Shown: positions 34,684-42,866 of the stretch, one piece after another
Layout of the letters: every line of letters starts with the position of its first letter
Position numbering within the stretch: the first letter of the stretch is position 1
Position numbers and translations under genes: made by a program
DNA from: JAJDOD01 sp050299835
GTDB lineage: Bacteria > Pseudomonadota > Alphaproteobacteria > Rhodobacterales > Rhodobacteraceae
Direction: 5' to 3'
NCBI GenBank assembly: GCA_050299835.1
Contig: JBNKWP010000020.1
Location: 1-64,000 of the forward strand
Length of the DNA stretch: 64,000 bases
The notes under the pieces: generated by a model
What the model was told of the DNA's origin: nothing
Databases searched by the model: none
Seen by the model: the letters and a program-made list of their open reading frames with translations, nothing else

Positions 34684-35670
34684 ATGAAAAAGCTACTCAC
34701 GGGCGCAGTGGCGCTGACGATGGCCGCAGGCGCGGCGCAGGCTGCCGACGACGTCACGCTGCAGCTCAAATGGGTCACGCAGGCGCAGTTCGCCGGGTAC
34801 TACGTGGCCTTGGAGAACGGGTATTACGAAGAGGAAGACCTTAACGTCACGATCAAACCGGGCGGACCGGACATCGCGCCGCCGCAGGTGGTCGCCGGTG
34901 GCGGGGCCGATGTGCTGGTGGAATGGATGCCGGCAGCGCTGGCCGCACGGGAGAAGGGTCTGCCGCTGGTCAACATCGCGCAGCCGTTCAAGTCGTCCGG
35001 CATGCAACTGACCTGCTGGAAGGACAGCGGGATCGAGGGGCCGGGTGATTTTCCGGGCAAGACGCTGGGGGTCTGGTTCTTCGGCAACGAGTTTCCCTTC
35101 ATGTCCTGGATGAGCCAGTTGGGTGTGGAAACCGATGGCGCCGATGACAACGGCGTGGCGGTGCTGAAGCAGGGCTTCAACGTCGATCCTCTGCTGCAGC
35201 GGCAGGCCGATTGCATTTCGACCATGACCTATAACGAGTATTGGCAGGTGATCGACGCGGGCGTCTCGGCGGACGATCTGATTACCTTCAAATACGAGGA
35301 TCAGGGCGTGGCGACGCTGGAAGACGGGCTTTACGTGCTGGAGGACCGGCTGGCCGAGGACGGGTTCGCCGACAAGATGACCCGCTTCGTCCGCGCCTCG
35401 ATGAAGGGCTGGAAATGGGCCGAGGAGAATCCCGAAGAGGCCGCGATGATCGTGCTGGATTATGACGAGACCGGGGCCCAGACCGAGACCCATCAGGTTC
35501 GCATGATGGGCGAGATCGCCAAGCTGACGGCGGGCTCGAACGGGGCGCTTGATCCGGCGGATTACGAACGCACGGTTGAGTCACTGTTGTCGGGCGGATC
35601 CGATCCGGTCATCACCAAGGCGCCGGAAGGGGCCTGGACCCATGACATCACGGATGCGGCGCTGAACTGA
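34684..35670 (+). CDS. Periplasmic substrate-binding protein, NMT1/THI5 (ThiY-like) type
   Basis: 328 residues with GGGGAGT before the ATG and a 20-residue signal peptide ending AQA/ADD. The mature start, VTLQLKWVTQAQFAGYYVALENGYYEEEDLNVTI, is the hallmark of the THI5/NMT1 group that binds pyrimidine-like ligands; VVAGGGADVLVEWMPAAL forms the ligand cleft. Delivers substrate to the two permeases just upstream. The family includes hydroxymethylpyrimidine-precursor binders, which fits a pyrimidine catabolic operon. Followed by a palindrome pair that may end the transcript. Confidence 0.9.
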   Translation: MKKLLTGAVALTMAAGAAQAADDVTLQLKWVTQAQFAGYYVALENGYYEEEDLNVTIKPGGPDIAPPQVVAGGGADVLVEWMPAALAAREKGLPLVNIAQPFKSSGMQLTCWKDSGIEGPGDFPGKTLGVWFFGNEFPFMSWMSQLGVETDGADDNGVAVLKQGFNVDPLLQRQADCISTMTYNEYWQVIDAGVSADDLITFKYEDQGVATLEDGLYVLEDRLAEDGFADKMTRFVRASMKGWKWAEENPEEAAMIVLDYDETGAQTETHQVRMMGEIAKLTAGSNGALDPADYERTVESLLSGGSDPVITKAPEGAWTHDITDAALN

Positions 35671-35690
35671 GGTCTGGAAAGACCGGGCTG

Positions 35691-35754
35691 CCCCGGGGCC
35701 TGACCCGGGGCCTCTCACAACGAACAACATGAGGCCCCGGATCAGGTCCGGGGC
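35691..35754. repeat. Paired GC-rich palindromes, copy B
   Basis: CCCCGG at 35691-35696 and CCGGGG at 35705-35710 flank a GGCCTGAC centre. At 35734-35754, GCCCCGGA and TCCGGGGC flank TCAGG. The pair has the same head-to-head design as copy A at 11565 and lies right after the last gene of the pyrimidine transporter, where it may protect or end the transcript. Confidence 0.8.
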
Positions 35755-35948
35755 AGGTTCGACAAGAGTGGCGCGCGGGAGACCGCGCGCCGTTTGCCGT
35801 TGGTTCGGCAATAATCCACCGAATCCTGTGACTTGCGCGTCGCATCACTAAAATCTGCGGCAAATCGGGCTTTGGGGAATAAGCAAAGCTGATTAGACGT
35901 AAGATATTGAGTGCCGGAGAAACCGGCTCCGATTGGCAGGATTGAGAG

Positions 35949-36041
35949 ATGGCAGAATTCGTAAGGCTGGCCCTGAGGGGCGGCAAGGATCGACGTCGGG
36001 CGTGGACGCTTTGGCGTGACTGGTGGCGGCGGGCGCTTTAG
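35949..36041 (+). CDS. Possible 30-residue Arg/Trp-rich small protein
   Basis: ATG at 35949 with AGGA about eight bases upstream, and TAG at 36039-36041. The product has ten Lys/Arg and four Trp residues (the second half includes AWTLWRDWWRRAL) and would form a cationic amphipathic helix. No family recognised. A real small protein, a leader peptide or a chance frame are all possible; the ribosome-binding spacing is the main support. Confidence 0.3.
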   Translation: MAEFVRLALRGGKDRRRAWTLWRDWWRRAL

Positions 36042-36167
36042 GCGTGAGACGAACTTATGCTTGGTCGGGTGCGCGCCATTTAGCGGGCGCGCAAGGATGG
36101 GCACTCGCTTTGTGGACGAAGCGGTCGTTCACCGCCCGAGCGCAAAGATCCGGTTTGTATCCGCCAA

Positions 36168-36965
36168 CTAGGTGTTGGATCGCGACGGTGACGCGATCAA
36201 GCGTCTTAGCAGGGGTCTAAGAGGCACAATAATTGCTCTGACAGTCGTGGTGGAAATCGGCCGCGAACTGCGCATCATTGAACGAGCAAATTCGTTGGCT
36301 TCCTGCTCCTGCTCCTCCACATGGCCGCCCTGGATGTGCTCCAGTACATGGTGACCGACTTCATGGTAGAACGTGAATTCGGCGCTCAGGCGTTCCCACC
36401 ACAGCCTTATTCCGCTGACAGGATCAGTAGGCCAGGTCAGGACAATTCCCGAGAAAAACAAGTTGTACTTTCCAAGATAATCAAGCTGCGGGTGACGTGC
36501 GATAACGTCGATGCGGGTCACATTCTTCAGTGAAAGACCTTTTGTTCTGCTCCAGCGTTCAATGTTCCGGCAGACAATTGAACGATCCGTTACGTCAGGT
36601 GCAACAAATACAGGTATTGCTTCGCCAACCCGTGTTGCAGGTTCGTCAGAGATGCGACGCGATAGAACGTCCAGGGTCTTGGCGTGCAAAGGATGCAGAT
36701 TGCTACCTCGAAGCCTGGAGACCTCACTCTCAAATGTAGACCTGTCGAGTTCGTCAAGTATGGCGAGTAGCACCCCAAAGTACTTGGCGAGAGGCCCACG
36801 GGGGTTTTCGGACCAGGCTGAGGAAGAGAGCTTTTCCTGGACCTGCGTTACTGACTCTGCCCCATCCTGCAAAATATCGCGCCAGGCATCGCGAACAGTC
36901 TCGACATGGCCAGTCGAAATTCCTCTAAGCAATCTGTCAATAGCGGCGCGCGTTTGCCTAGTCAT
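36168..36965 (-). CDS. ImmA/IrrE-like zinc metallopeptidase-domain protein
   Basis: 265 residues from the ATG at 36965; a TTG at 36986 is the other option, and neither has a good ribosome-binding site. A zinc-protease motif FYHEVGHHVLEH (His201, Glu202, His205) is followed by EQEQEANEFARSMM, whose Glu222 fits the third ligand of ImmA/IrrE peptidases. The N-terminal 110 residues are helical and unrecognised, not the usual helix-turn-helix. Base composition is clearly lower in GC than flanking genes, so horizontal gain is likely. ImmA/IrrE enzymes cleave repressors in phages and stress systems; no repressor gene is adjacent here. Confidence 0.7.
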   Translation of the reverse strand: MTRQTRAAIDRLLRGISTGHVETVRDAWRDILQDGAESVTQVQEKLSSSAWSENPRGPLAKYFGVLLAILDELDRSTFESEVSRLRGSNLHPLHAKTLDVLSRRISDEPATRVGEAIPVFVAPDVTDRSIVCRNIERWSRTKGLSLKNVTRIDVIARHPQLDYLGKYNLFFSGIVLTWPTDPVSGIRLWWERLSAEFTFYHEVGHHVLEHIQGGHVEEQEQEANEFARSMMRSSRPISTTTVRAIIVPLRPLLRRLIASPSRSNT

Positions 36966-37098
36966 GGAACGATACTTAAGGGTCAAACGGGGCGACAGTA
37001 AGGCTCAGGCGTAGCTGCTCCAAAAAGACGTATTACCTGAAAGCAGACAAGCCGCGACCTTGTTGCATTGGGGGCCATGGCCGCAAAGCCTCCGAACC

Positions 37099-37794
37099 TC
37101 AAACCCCCACATACTTCTCCAACAACCCCCGGTCCCGCCGCAGCGCCCCCACCCCCACCGTCTCCCGCGAATGGCCGTTTTCGATAAACGTCACCCGGTC
37201 GGCCAGTGACAGGACCGCGTCGATTCGCTGTTCGACGAGGATGATGGCCTTGCCTTCGGCGCGGAGGGTTTCGACGGTCTCGCGGATGAGCTGGATCATC
37301 GAAGGCTGAAGCCCCTCGGTCGGTTCGTCGAGGAGGAGGACGGAGGGTTCGAGGCAAAGGGCGCGGGCGGTGGTGAGCATCTGTTGTTCGCCGCCCGAAA
37401 GCGTCTCGGCGCGCTGGGTCAGGCGCTCGCGGAGGCGGGGGAACATGGTGAGGACGCGTTCGCGGGTTTCCGCCCCTTTGCCGCGCGTCATCAGGCCGAT
37501 TTCGATGTTTTCGGCGACCGTCATTTCGGTGAAGAGGCGGCGGCCCTGCGGGACGTAGCCGATGCCGCGTTTCGGGACTTCGTGGGGGGGCAGGGTGCTG
37601 AGGGTCTCGCCGTCGAGGGTGATCGTGCCGGAGGTCAGCGGCAGAAGCCCCATGATCGCGCGCAGCGTCGTCGTCTTGCCCGCGCCGTTACGCCCCAAGA
37701 GGCAGAGGACTTCGCCGGGGCGGGCCTCCAGCGACAGGTCGTAGAGGACCTGCACGGGGCCGTAGCCGGTGGAGATGGCCTCAAGCTTCAGCAT
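37099..37794 (-). CDS. livF: Branched-chain amino acid-type ABC transporter ATPase (LivF)
   Basis: 231 residues. Walker A GRNGAGKTT near residue 35, Q-loop GYVPQGRRLF, signature LSGGEQQMLTTARAL, Walker B VLLLDEPTEGL and switch LVEQR. LivF-type ATPases lack the extended regulatory part and pair with LivG. Last gene of the minus-strand transporter set; its start overlaps the livG end by 14 bases. Substrate unknown: Liv-type systems import amino acids, urea or amides. Confidence 0.9.
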   Translation of the reverse strand: MLKLEAISTGYGPVQVLYDLSLEARPGEVLCLLGRNGAGKTTTLRAIMGLLPLTSGTITLDGETLSTLPPHEVPKRGIGYVPQGRRLFTEMTVAENIEIGLMTRGKGAETRERVLTMFPRLRERLTQRAETLSGGEQQMLTTARALCLEPSVLLLDEPTEGLQPSMIQLIRETVETLRAEGKAIILVEQRIDAVLSLADRVTFIENGHSRETVGVGALRRDRGLLEKYVGV

Positions 37795-38482
37795 GACCGA
37801 GATAGGCCTCCTGCACGTCCGGGTTTGTTTTGATCTCCTGCGGCGTGCCTTCTGCGAGGATCGCGCCGGTTTCCAGAACGGTGATGCGATGGGCGAGTTC
37901 CATGACGACGTTCATGTTGTGCTCGATGAGCAGGATCGTGGTGTCGCCCGCCAGCGACCGGATGAGGGTGTTGAACTCGGCGATCTCGCTTTCGGCCAGA
38001 CCTTGCGTGGGTTCGTCGAGGATCAGAAGGCGCGGGGACTGTGCAACGCCCATGGCGATTTCGAGGAGGCGCTGGTGACCGTAGGCGAGGTCTCCGGCCA
38101 ACTGGTCGGCGCGGGAGGCGAGGCCGACGCGGTCGAGGGCGGCGAGGGCTTTTTCGCGGGAGCGGTTGCGGAGGGCGAGTTCAAGGTTCTGGGCCAGCGT
38201 GAGCCGGGCATAGATCGCGGTGATCTGGAAGGTATAGGCCATGCCGCGCCGGATGCGGGCATGGGCGGGCAGACGGGTGATGTTTTCGCCTTCGAACCAG
38301 ACCTCGCCGCTGGTGGCCGGGATGCGGCCCGCGACCATGCCGACCAGCGTGCTTTTGCCCGCGCCGTTGGGGCCGATCAGCGCGTGGATGTGGCCGGGAT
38401 CGACGGTGAGGCTCACCTGATCGACGGCGGTGAGACCCGCATAGGTCTTGGTGAGACCTTTGGTTTCAAGCACATGGGTCAT
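37781..38482 (-). CDS. livG: Branched-chain amino acid-type ABC transporter ATPase (LivG)
   Basis: 233 residues from the ATG at 38482, which overlaps the livM stop (ATGA); a GTG three codons earlier is possible. Walker A GPNGAGKST, Q-loop YTFQI, signature LAYGHQRLLEIAMGVA (the LSYGxQR form of LivG), Walker B LLILDEPTQGL and H-loop LLIEHNMNVV. Works with LivF on the LivHM channel. Confidence 0.9.
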   Translation of the reverse strand: MTHVLETKGLTKTYAGLTAVDQVSLTVDPGHIHALIGPNGAGKSTLVGMVAGRIPATSGEVWFEGENITRLPAHARIRRGMAYTFQITAIYARLTLAQNLELALRNRSREKALAALDRVGLASRADQLAGDLAYGHQRLLEIAMGVAQSPRLLILDEPTQGLAESEIAEFNTLIRSLAGDTTILLIEHNMNVVMELAHRITVLETGAILAEGTPQEIKTNPDVQEAYLGHAEA

Positions 38483-39414
38483 GGCAGCCACGGGGCAAAT
38501 CGCTTGCGGATCTCGCCCATCAGCCCCTGGCGGGCGAAAAGCGTGAGCAGGACGAGGACGATGCCGACGATCATCAGATAGGCGTTGGTGAAGCCGCTCG
38601 TGTAGTCGATCAGATAGAACATGAAGAGCGTGCCGATGAAGGGGCCGATGGTGGTGCCGGCGCCGCCGAGCAGGACCCAGAGGAGTGGGAGGATCGAGTA
38701 TTGGACGCCGGTGAAGCTGGCGCCGACATAGCCGAAGAGCAACGCGTAGGCAGCACCCGCCGCGCCGGAGATCGTGCCGGAAATGACGAGGGCGGCGAAT
38801 TTGTGGCGGGCGGTGTCGTAGCCGAGCATGGTGGTTCGGCCCTCGTTCTCGCGGATGGCGATCAGGACGTGGCCGAAGCGGAGTTGCATCATCCGGGCGG
38901 TGATTGCCAGTGCCACGGTGAAGAGGGTGAGGGCGGCGTAATAGCGGATGAGCGGTTGGGTGAGGTCGAGGCCTGCGATCTGGCGGGTGGCCTGCCCAAG
39001 GACGAAGCCTTCGTCGCCGCGCGTCCAGCGCCCGAAGTAGAGGATGGTGAGCGAGGCGGATTGCGCGAACATTAGCGTGACGATCATGAAGGCGACGCCG
39101 ATGGTGCGGAGCGCGAGGAGGGCGACGACGGCAGAGAGCGCGGCGGCGGAGATCAGGCCGATAGCGAAGGCGGGGAGGGCTGGGATGCCCCCGTGCTGCA
39201 TGGCCAGCCCAAGGCCGTACATGCCCGCGCCGAAGAACATCGCGTGGCCGAGGGAGAGAAGGCCGGTGTAGCCGAAGAGGACGTTGTAGCCGATGGCGTA
39301 GGTGGCCAGCACGAAGATGCGGGCGAGGTTGCCCTGGTGGTAGGCGGGCAGCGTCAGGCCCGCGACGATGAGCGCCGCGATCAGGGCGAGGTGGAGGGCG
39401 AGGGGGCGGGTCAT
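38479..39414 (-). CDS. livM: Branched-chain amino acid-type ABC transporter permease (LivM)
   Basis: 311 residues with eight or nine hydrophobic helices. LivM landmarks are GYTGLLSLGHAMFFGAGMYG near residue 48 and AIRENEGRTTMLGYDTARHKFAALVISG, the cytoplasmic loop that meets the ATPases. It forms the channel with LivH. A 94-base spacer with two hairpins and a GTATTT element separates it from livH. Confidence 0.9.
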   Translation of the reverse strand: MTRPLALHLALIAALIVAGLTLPAYHQGNLARIFVLATYAIGYNVLFGYTGLLSLGHAMFFGAGMYGLGLAMQHGGIPALPAFAIGLISAAALSAVVALLALRTIGVAFMIVTLMFAQSASLTILYFGRWTRGDEGFVLGQATRQIAGLDLTQPLIRYYAALTLFTVALAITARMMQLRFGHVLIAIRENEGRTTMLGYDTARHKFAALVISGTISGAAGAAYALLFGYVGASFTGVQYSILPLLWVLLGGAGTTIGPFIGTLFMFYLIDYTSGFTNAYLMIVGIVLVLLTLFARQGLMGEIRKRFAPWLP

Positions 39415-39440
39415 TGCGCCACCGGAGTCACGGTGGGAAG

Positions 39441-39504
39441 GGGGACGCTGTCCCCCTCTTGGTCTGCGACCAATTCACCCTCTGGAGTATTTTCAACAGG
39501 ATGA
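39441..39504. repeat. Double hairpin with GTATTT element, copy c, between livH and livM
   Basis: GGGGAC at 39441-39446 and GTCCCC at 39450-39455 form one stem; TTGGTC at 39459-39464 and GACCAA at 39468-39473 form a second with a three-base loop. GTATTT, four bases and CAGGATGA follow at 39487-39504 on the plus strand. Since livHM are read from the minus strand, the hairpins would appear in their mRNA between the two permease cistrons. Confidence 0.6.
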
Positions 39505-39508
39505 GGGG

Positions 39509-40435
39509 TCATGCCGCCTTCTTCCCGTAGAGGCCCTGCGGGCGGAAGACGAGGACGAGGGCGACAAGGAGGGTGGCGAGGATCTTGGCGAGGGTCGGCG
39601 AGAAGAAGACCGAGATGATGCCGTCGGACATGCCGATCAAAAGGGCTGCCACCAGTGTGCCCCGGATCGAGCCAAGGCCGCCGATGATGACGACGATGAA
39701 GGAGAGCAGCAGGGGGTCGCCGCCCATCAGGTAATGGGCTTGGGTAATCGGTACGATCAGGACGGCCGCCAGCGCCGCGAGGCCCGCGCCGAGGCCAAAG
39801 ACCATCGCATAGACGCGTTCCACGGGGATGCCGAAGGCGGTGGCGGTGTCGCGGTCAAGCTGGGTCGCGCGCATGACAAGGCCGATCTTGGTGCGGGTGA
39901 GCAGGAGCCAGAAGGCGGTCAAAATCGCAAGGGCGGCGGCGATGACGAAGAGCTTGTAGCTGGTGATCGAGAGGCCCCATGGGTAGTACATTCCGAAACC
40001 GTCTTCGGTCCATTCGAACCAGGGCAGGGCGATGCGGTGGTTGAAAGGGGGGGCTACGGCGCGGGCCTCGGGGCCATACCACATGAGTGCCGCCTGCTGC
40101 ATGATGTAGAGCAGGCCGATGGTGGCGACGATCGTGGCTTCGGGATCGTAGTCGACGCGCTTCAGCACCAGAATATCGGCAAGCGCCGCGATGACGGCGG
40201 CAATCACGGGGACGATCAGCAGCGCGGCGATAAAGCCGAGCGCGGGGTGGCCGCCGATGGTGGTGGCGACGAACCAGGCCAGCACCGCGCCCAGCATATA
40301 GAACTCGCCATGGGCCACGTTCACCACCCGCATCACCCCGAAGACGAGAGACAGGCCGAGCGCCGTCAGGGCGAGGACAGCCGCACCGACCGCGCCTTCG
40401 AGTGTTGCCAGCAGAAGGTGCGGGCCGAATTCCAT
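39509..40435 (-). CDS. livH: Branched-chain amino acid-type ABC transporter permease (LivH)
   Basis: 308 residues, about eight hydrophobic helices. LivH landmarks are VVNVAHGEFYMLGA near residue 36, RATQLDRDTATAFGIPVERVYAMVFGLGAGLAALA (ATPase-contact loop and following helix) and VVIIGGLGSIRGTLVAALLIG. First permease of the livHMGF set; the binding-protein gene lies about 1 kb upstream, beyond an oppositely oriented peptidase gene. Confidence 0.92.
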   Translation of the reverse strand: MEFGPHLLLATLEGAVGAAVLALTALGLSLVFGVMRVVNVAHGEFYMLGAVLAWFVATTIGGHPALGFIAALLIVPVIAAVIAALADILVLKRVDYDPEATIVATIGLLYIMQQAALMWYGPEARAVAPPFNHRIALPWFEWTEDGFGMYYPWGLSITSYKLFVIAAALAILTAFWLLLTRTKIGLVMRATQLDRDTATAFGIPVERVYAMVFGLGAGLAALAAVLIVPITQAHYLMGGDPLLLSFIVVIIGGLGSIRGTLVAALLIGMSDGIISVFFSPTLAKILATLLVALVLVFRPQGLYGKKAA

Positions 40436-40564
40436 CTGTGCTCCTGTCCGTCCGAACCTTAAGCAGTATCGGGTTTGGCCGGAAACTCAACAGGGCTTGA
40501 AACGAAGGGCCGGGTGTCGGATGCTGAAGGCATTGCAAGCAAGTATTTTAAGGAGGAAGTCGAT

Positions 40565-41410
40565 ATGTCCGCATATACGAAACGCGATCCCGATGCTCCG
40601 GACGAGAAAGCCAGCAAACTCCTGCAATTCCGCCCTCAGAAGGAGGCTGAGGAACTGATCGGAGACAAGGTCCACAAGTTCCGGCGCAAGGGATTCATCT
40701 GCGATACGGATACCCGCGGGTACGAAACGCCTGACAACAGGTCGGTCACCGAACTGGTGCTCGATGCTTCCGAGGGGTTCATTCCCCTCTGGGACAGCGA
40801 CGTGACCCTCCGCTGGCGGTTTCAGGAACTGGCGCTGCTCCAGTTCTCCAACGTAGATGAGATCAAGGCCTATGTCCGCACGCTGCTCGCCGAAGGTGTC
40901 GAGCTTTGGGAAGACGCGGCCCCGATCCGGTTCAAGGAAGCCCATGACGCGTGGGATTTCGAGGTCGTGGTCATGGCAGAAAACAAGTGTCGCGACGGGG
41001 GCTGCACGCTGGCGAGCGCGTTTTTCCCGGACGCTGGTCGGCACGAACTGAAGGTCTACCCGATCATGTTCGAACAAAGCCGGAAGGAACAGGTGGAAAC
41101 GATGGCGCATGAGGTGGGGCATGTCTTCGGCCTTCGCCACTTCTTCGCGGATGTCCGGGAAACCGCATTTCCATCGCAGGTCTTCGGCGAGCACGACGCC
41201 TTCTCGATCATGAACTATGGCCACAAGAGCGCCATGACCGACGACGACCGGAGCGATCTGAAAACACTGTATTCGCTGGCGCGTTCACATCAGCTTACCC
41301 ATATCGGACAAACGCCGATCAAGCTGGTCCAGCCATTCAGTTCGCAGCGTATCCCGAATGTGGCGCTGGAGCTGATCGCGGCTCGGCAGGTGACCCAAGC
41401 GATCCTGTGA
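40565..41410 (+). CDS. Metzincin-type zinc metallopeptidase (matrixin-like)
   Basis: 281 residues from the ATG at 40565 with an exceptionally good AAGGAGG. The long zinc motif HEVGHVFGLRH (ligands His182, His186, His192; catalytic Glu183) is followed by a Met-turn SIMNYGH at Met216: a full metzincin signature. About 150 residues precede it, with an FICDTDTRGYETPDNRS segment and a CRDGGC pair. There is no signal peptide, so it acts in the cytoplasm or leaves by a non-Sec route. It runs opposite to the flanking livH and binding-protein genes and splits the transporter set. Codon choice is a little less GC-biased, consistent with insertion. Confidence 0.88.
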   Translation: MSAYTKRDPDAPDEKASKLLQFRPQKEAEELIGDKVHKFRRKGFICDTDTRGYETPDNRSVTELVLDASEGFIPLWDSDVTLRWRFQELALLQFSNVDEIKAYVRTLLAEGVELWEDAAPIRFKEAHDAWDFEVVVMAENKCRDGGCTLASAFFPDAGRHELKVYPIMFEQSRKEQVETMAHEVGHVFGLRHFFADVRETAFPSQVFGEHDAFSIMNYGHKSAMTDDDRSDLKTLYSLARSHQLTHIGQTPIKLVQPFSSQRIPNVALELIAARQVTQAIL

Positions 41411-41471
41411 CGACGACGCGAAGGTCCGGGCGGGGGAGTACAAGTTCCCCCGCGCATTCGTCCATGTGTCT

Positions 41472-42752
41472 TCAGAAGCTTTGGGTCGTGTAGTCCACTT
41501 CGTCCTCGTAGAGCGTGTCCTCGATGGAGGTGGTGTGGGCAAGCACCAGTTTCCCGTTCTCGACACGGGTTATGTACTGGTGCCCGAACACCTGGTGGGT
41601 CTTGCCGTTGAAGAGTTTCGCGCCTTGCGGATGCTCGGGGCCTTCGGGCAGGTCGGTGATGGCTTCGACCGCCTCGATCAGCTTGGCGCGGTCGCCCACG
41701 CCCTGATAATCGGCGGCCTCCATCGCCTGCTTGAGGATGTAGAGCGTCTCCCAGCAGCCGAACATATGGGCATAGGTCGAGACATCCGCCGGATCCGAGA
41801 CCGAAGCGCCGTTGTCGTCCACGCCGACGGCCGCGCGGAAGGCCTTGTCGTACTCGGTCTGGTTTTCCTGCGCGTAGCGCGGGTTGCCCTCCCAGAAATA
41901 GGTGCCGTCGAGGAATTCGAGGCCGGGGGAGGCGAGATCGACGGCCTCCAGGCTGTCGATGAAGCCGAAGAGTTCGGGCCGTGAGGGGCCGAAGAATTCG
42001 CCCAGTTCCTTGACGAAGGTCAGGACGGCGGGGCCAACCATGACGTGGTAGAGCACTTCGGTATCGCGCGGGATTTGCGGGAAATACTTGGTGAAGCTGG
42101 TCTCGGTCGGCGGGATGGCGATATGGGCCAGAACCTCGCCGCCCTGGGCCTCAAGCGCGGCGGTGAAATAGTCGCGGTGGTCATGGCCGAAGGCGAAGTC
42201 GGGGAAGATCATCGTGACCTTCTTGCCGAGCGTGTTCGCGACATAGGGCGCCATCGCCTGGACCTGGCTTTTCACATCGGTGATGCCCGGTTGCAGCGTG
42301 TAGCGGTTGAGAGCGCCGGAGGCGACGTGGTGGCCTTCTGAGACGACGAAATAGGGGATCTTGAGCTCCCCGGCGGCTGGGGCCGAGCCGAAAACGACAT
42401 GGCTGAAAAGCGTGCCGAAGGCCACGTCGCAGCCGTGTTGGTTGGCGAATTTCTCGACCACTTCCGCGCCGCGCTTGGGGTCGGTGCCGTCGTCCTCGGC
42501 GATGATCTCGATGGGGCGTCCATTGATGCCTCCGGCGTCGTTGATCAGCTTGGCGGCGGCGTCTGTCGTGCGTCCATACCAGCGGCCGTAGGCGGCGCCG
42601 ATCCCGGTCTGGTGTTGCTGGAAGCCGATCTTGATCGGGGCCGAGGATTGCGCGGAGGCGAAGCGGCTGGCCAGCGGCGTGGCGGCCAGAAGGCCGCCTG
42701 CGGCGGCGGATTTGAGCAAGGTCCGGCGATTGGTAAGAAGTTTCTGTGACAT
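41472..42752 (-). CDS. Branched-chain amino acid-type ABC transporter substrate-binding protein
   Basis: 426 residues. The N-terminus holds a Tat-type signal (NRRTLLKSAAAGGLLAATPLA), so it is exported folded. Type I periplasmic-binding fold follows: IKIGFQQHQTGIGAAYG, INDAGGINGRPIEIIAEDDGTDP, TMIFPDFAFGHDH. Such proteins bind branched-chain or other amino acids, urea or amides. AGGGAGA lies upstream of the ATG. The gene is separated from livHMGF by the metzincin. Divergent hyuAB genes suggest that the ligand may be a hydantoin- or oxoproline-like compound, by context only. Confidence 0.9.
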   Translation of the reverse strand: MSQKLLTNRRTLLKSAAAGGLLAATPLASRFASAQSSAPIKIGFQQHQTGIGAAYGRWYGRTTDAAAKLINDAGGINGRPIEIIAEDDGTDPKRGAEVVEKFANQHGCDVAFGTLFSHVVFGSAPAAGELKIPYFVVSEGHHVASGALNRYTLQPGITDVKSQVQAMAPYVANTLGKKVTMIFPDFAFGHDHRDYFTAALEAQGGEVLAHIAIPPTETSFTKYFPQIPRDTEVLYHVMVGPAVLTFVKELGEFFGPSRPELFGFIDSLEAVDLASPGLEFLDGTYFWEGNPRYAQENQTEYDKAFRAAVGVDDNGASVSDPADVSTYAHMFGCWETLYILKQAMEAADYQGVGDRAKLIEAVEAITDLPEGPEHPQGAKLFNGKTHQVFGHQYITRVENGKLVLAHTTSIEDTLYEDEVDYTTQSF

Positions 42753-42866
42753 CCCATGTCTCCCTGGTCTGTTGTTGTCCCGATGGTGGGACGGGAGGCA
42801 GAGGGTTGTCCAGTGTTTTCGGGGACCGGGGTGGTTCGGATCAGGTATTGCGGAGAAATCGGGCGG

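Larger units (their letters stand above)
35671..36167. other. Intergenic region with palindromes and a possible tiny gene
   Basis: 497 bases between two convergent units. It contains palindrome copy B (35691-35754) and a 30-codon frame at 35949-36041, both listed separately. The remainder drops toward lower GC in 35800-35950, marking the edge of an atypical islet. No tRNA or attachment-site duplication was recognised. Confidence 0.5.

Noticed and set aside
35671..37098. Prophage or integrated element
   Set aside because: No integrase, tRNA target or flanking direct repeat was found around the lower-GC peptidase islet.
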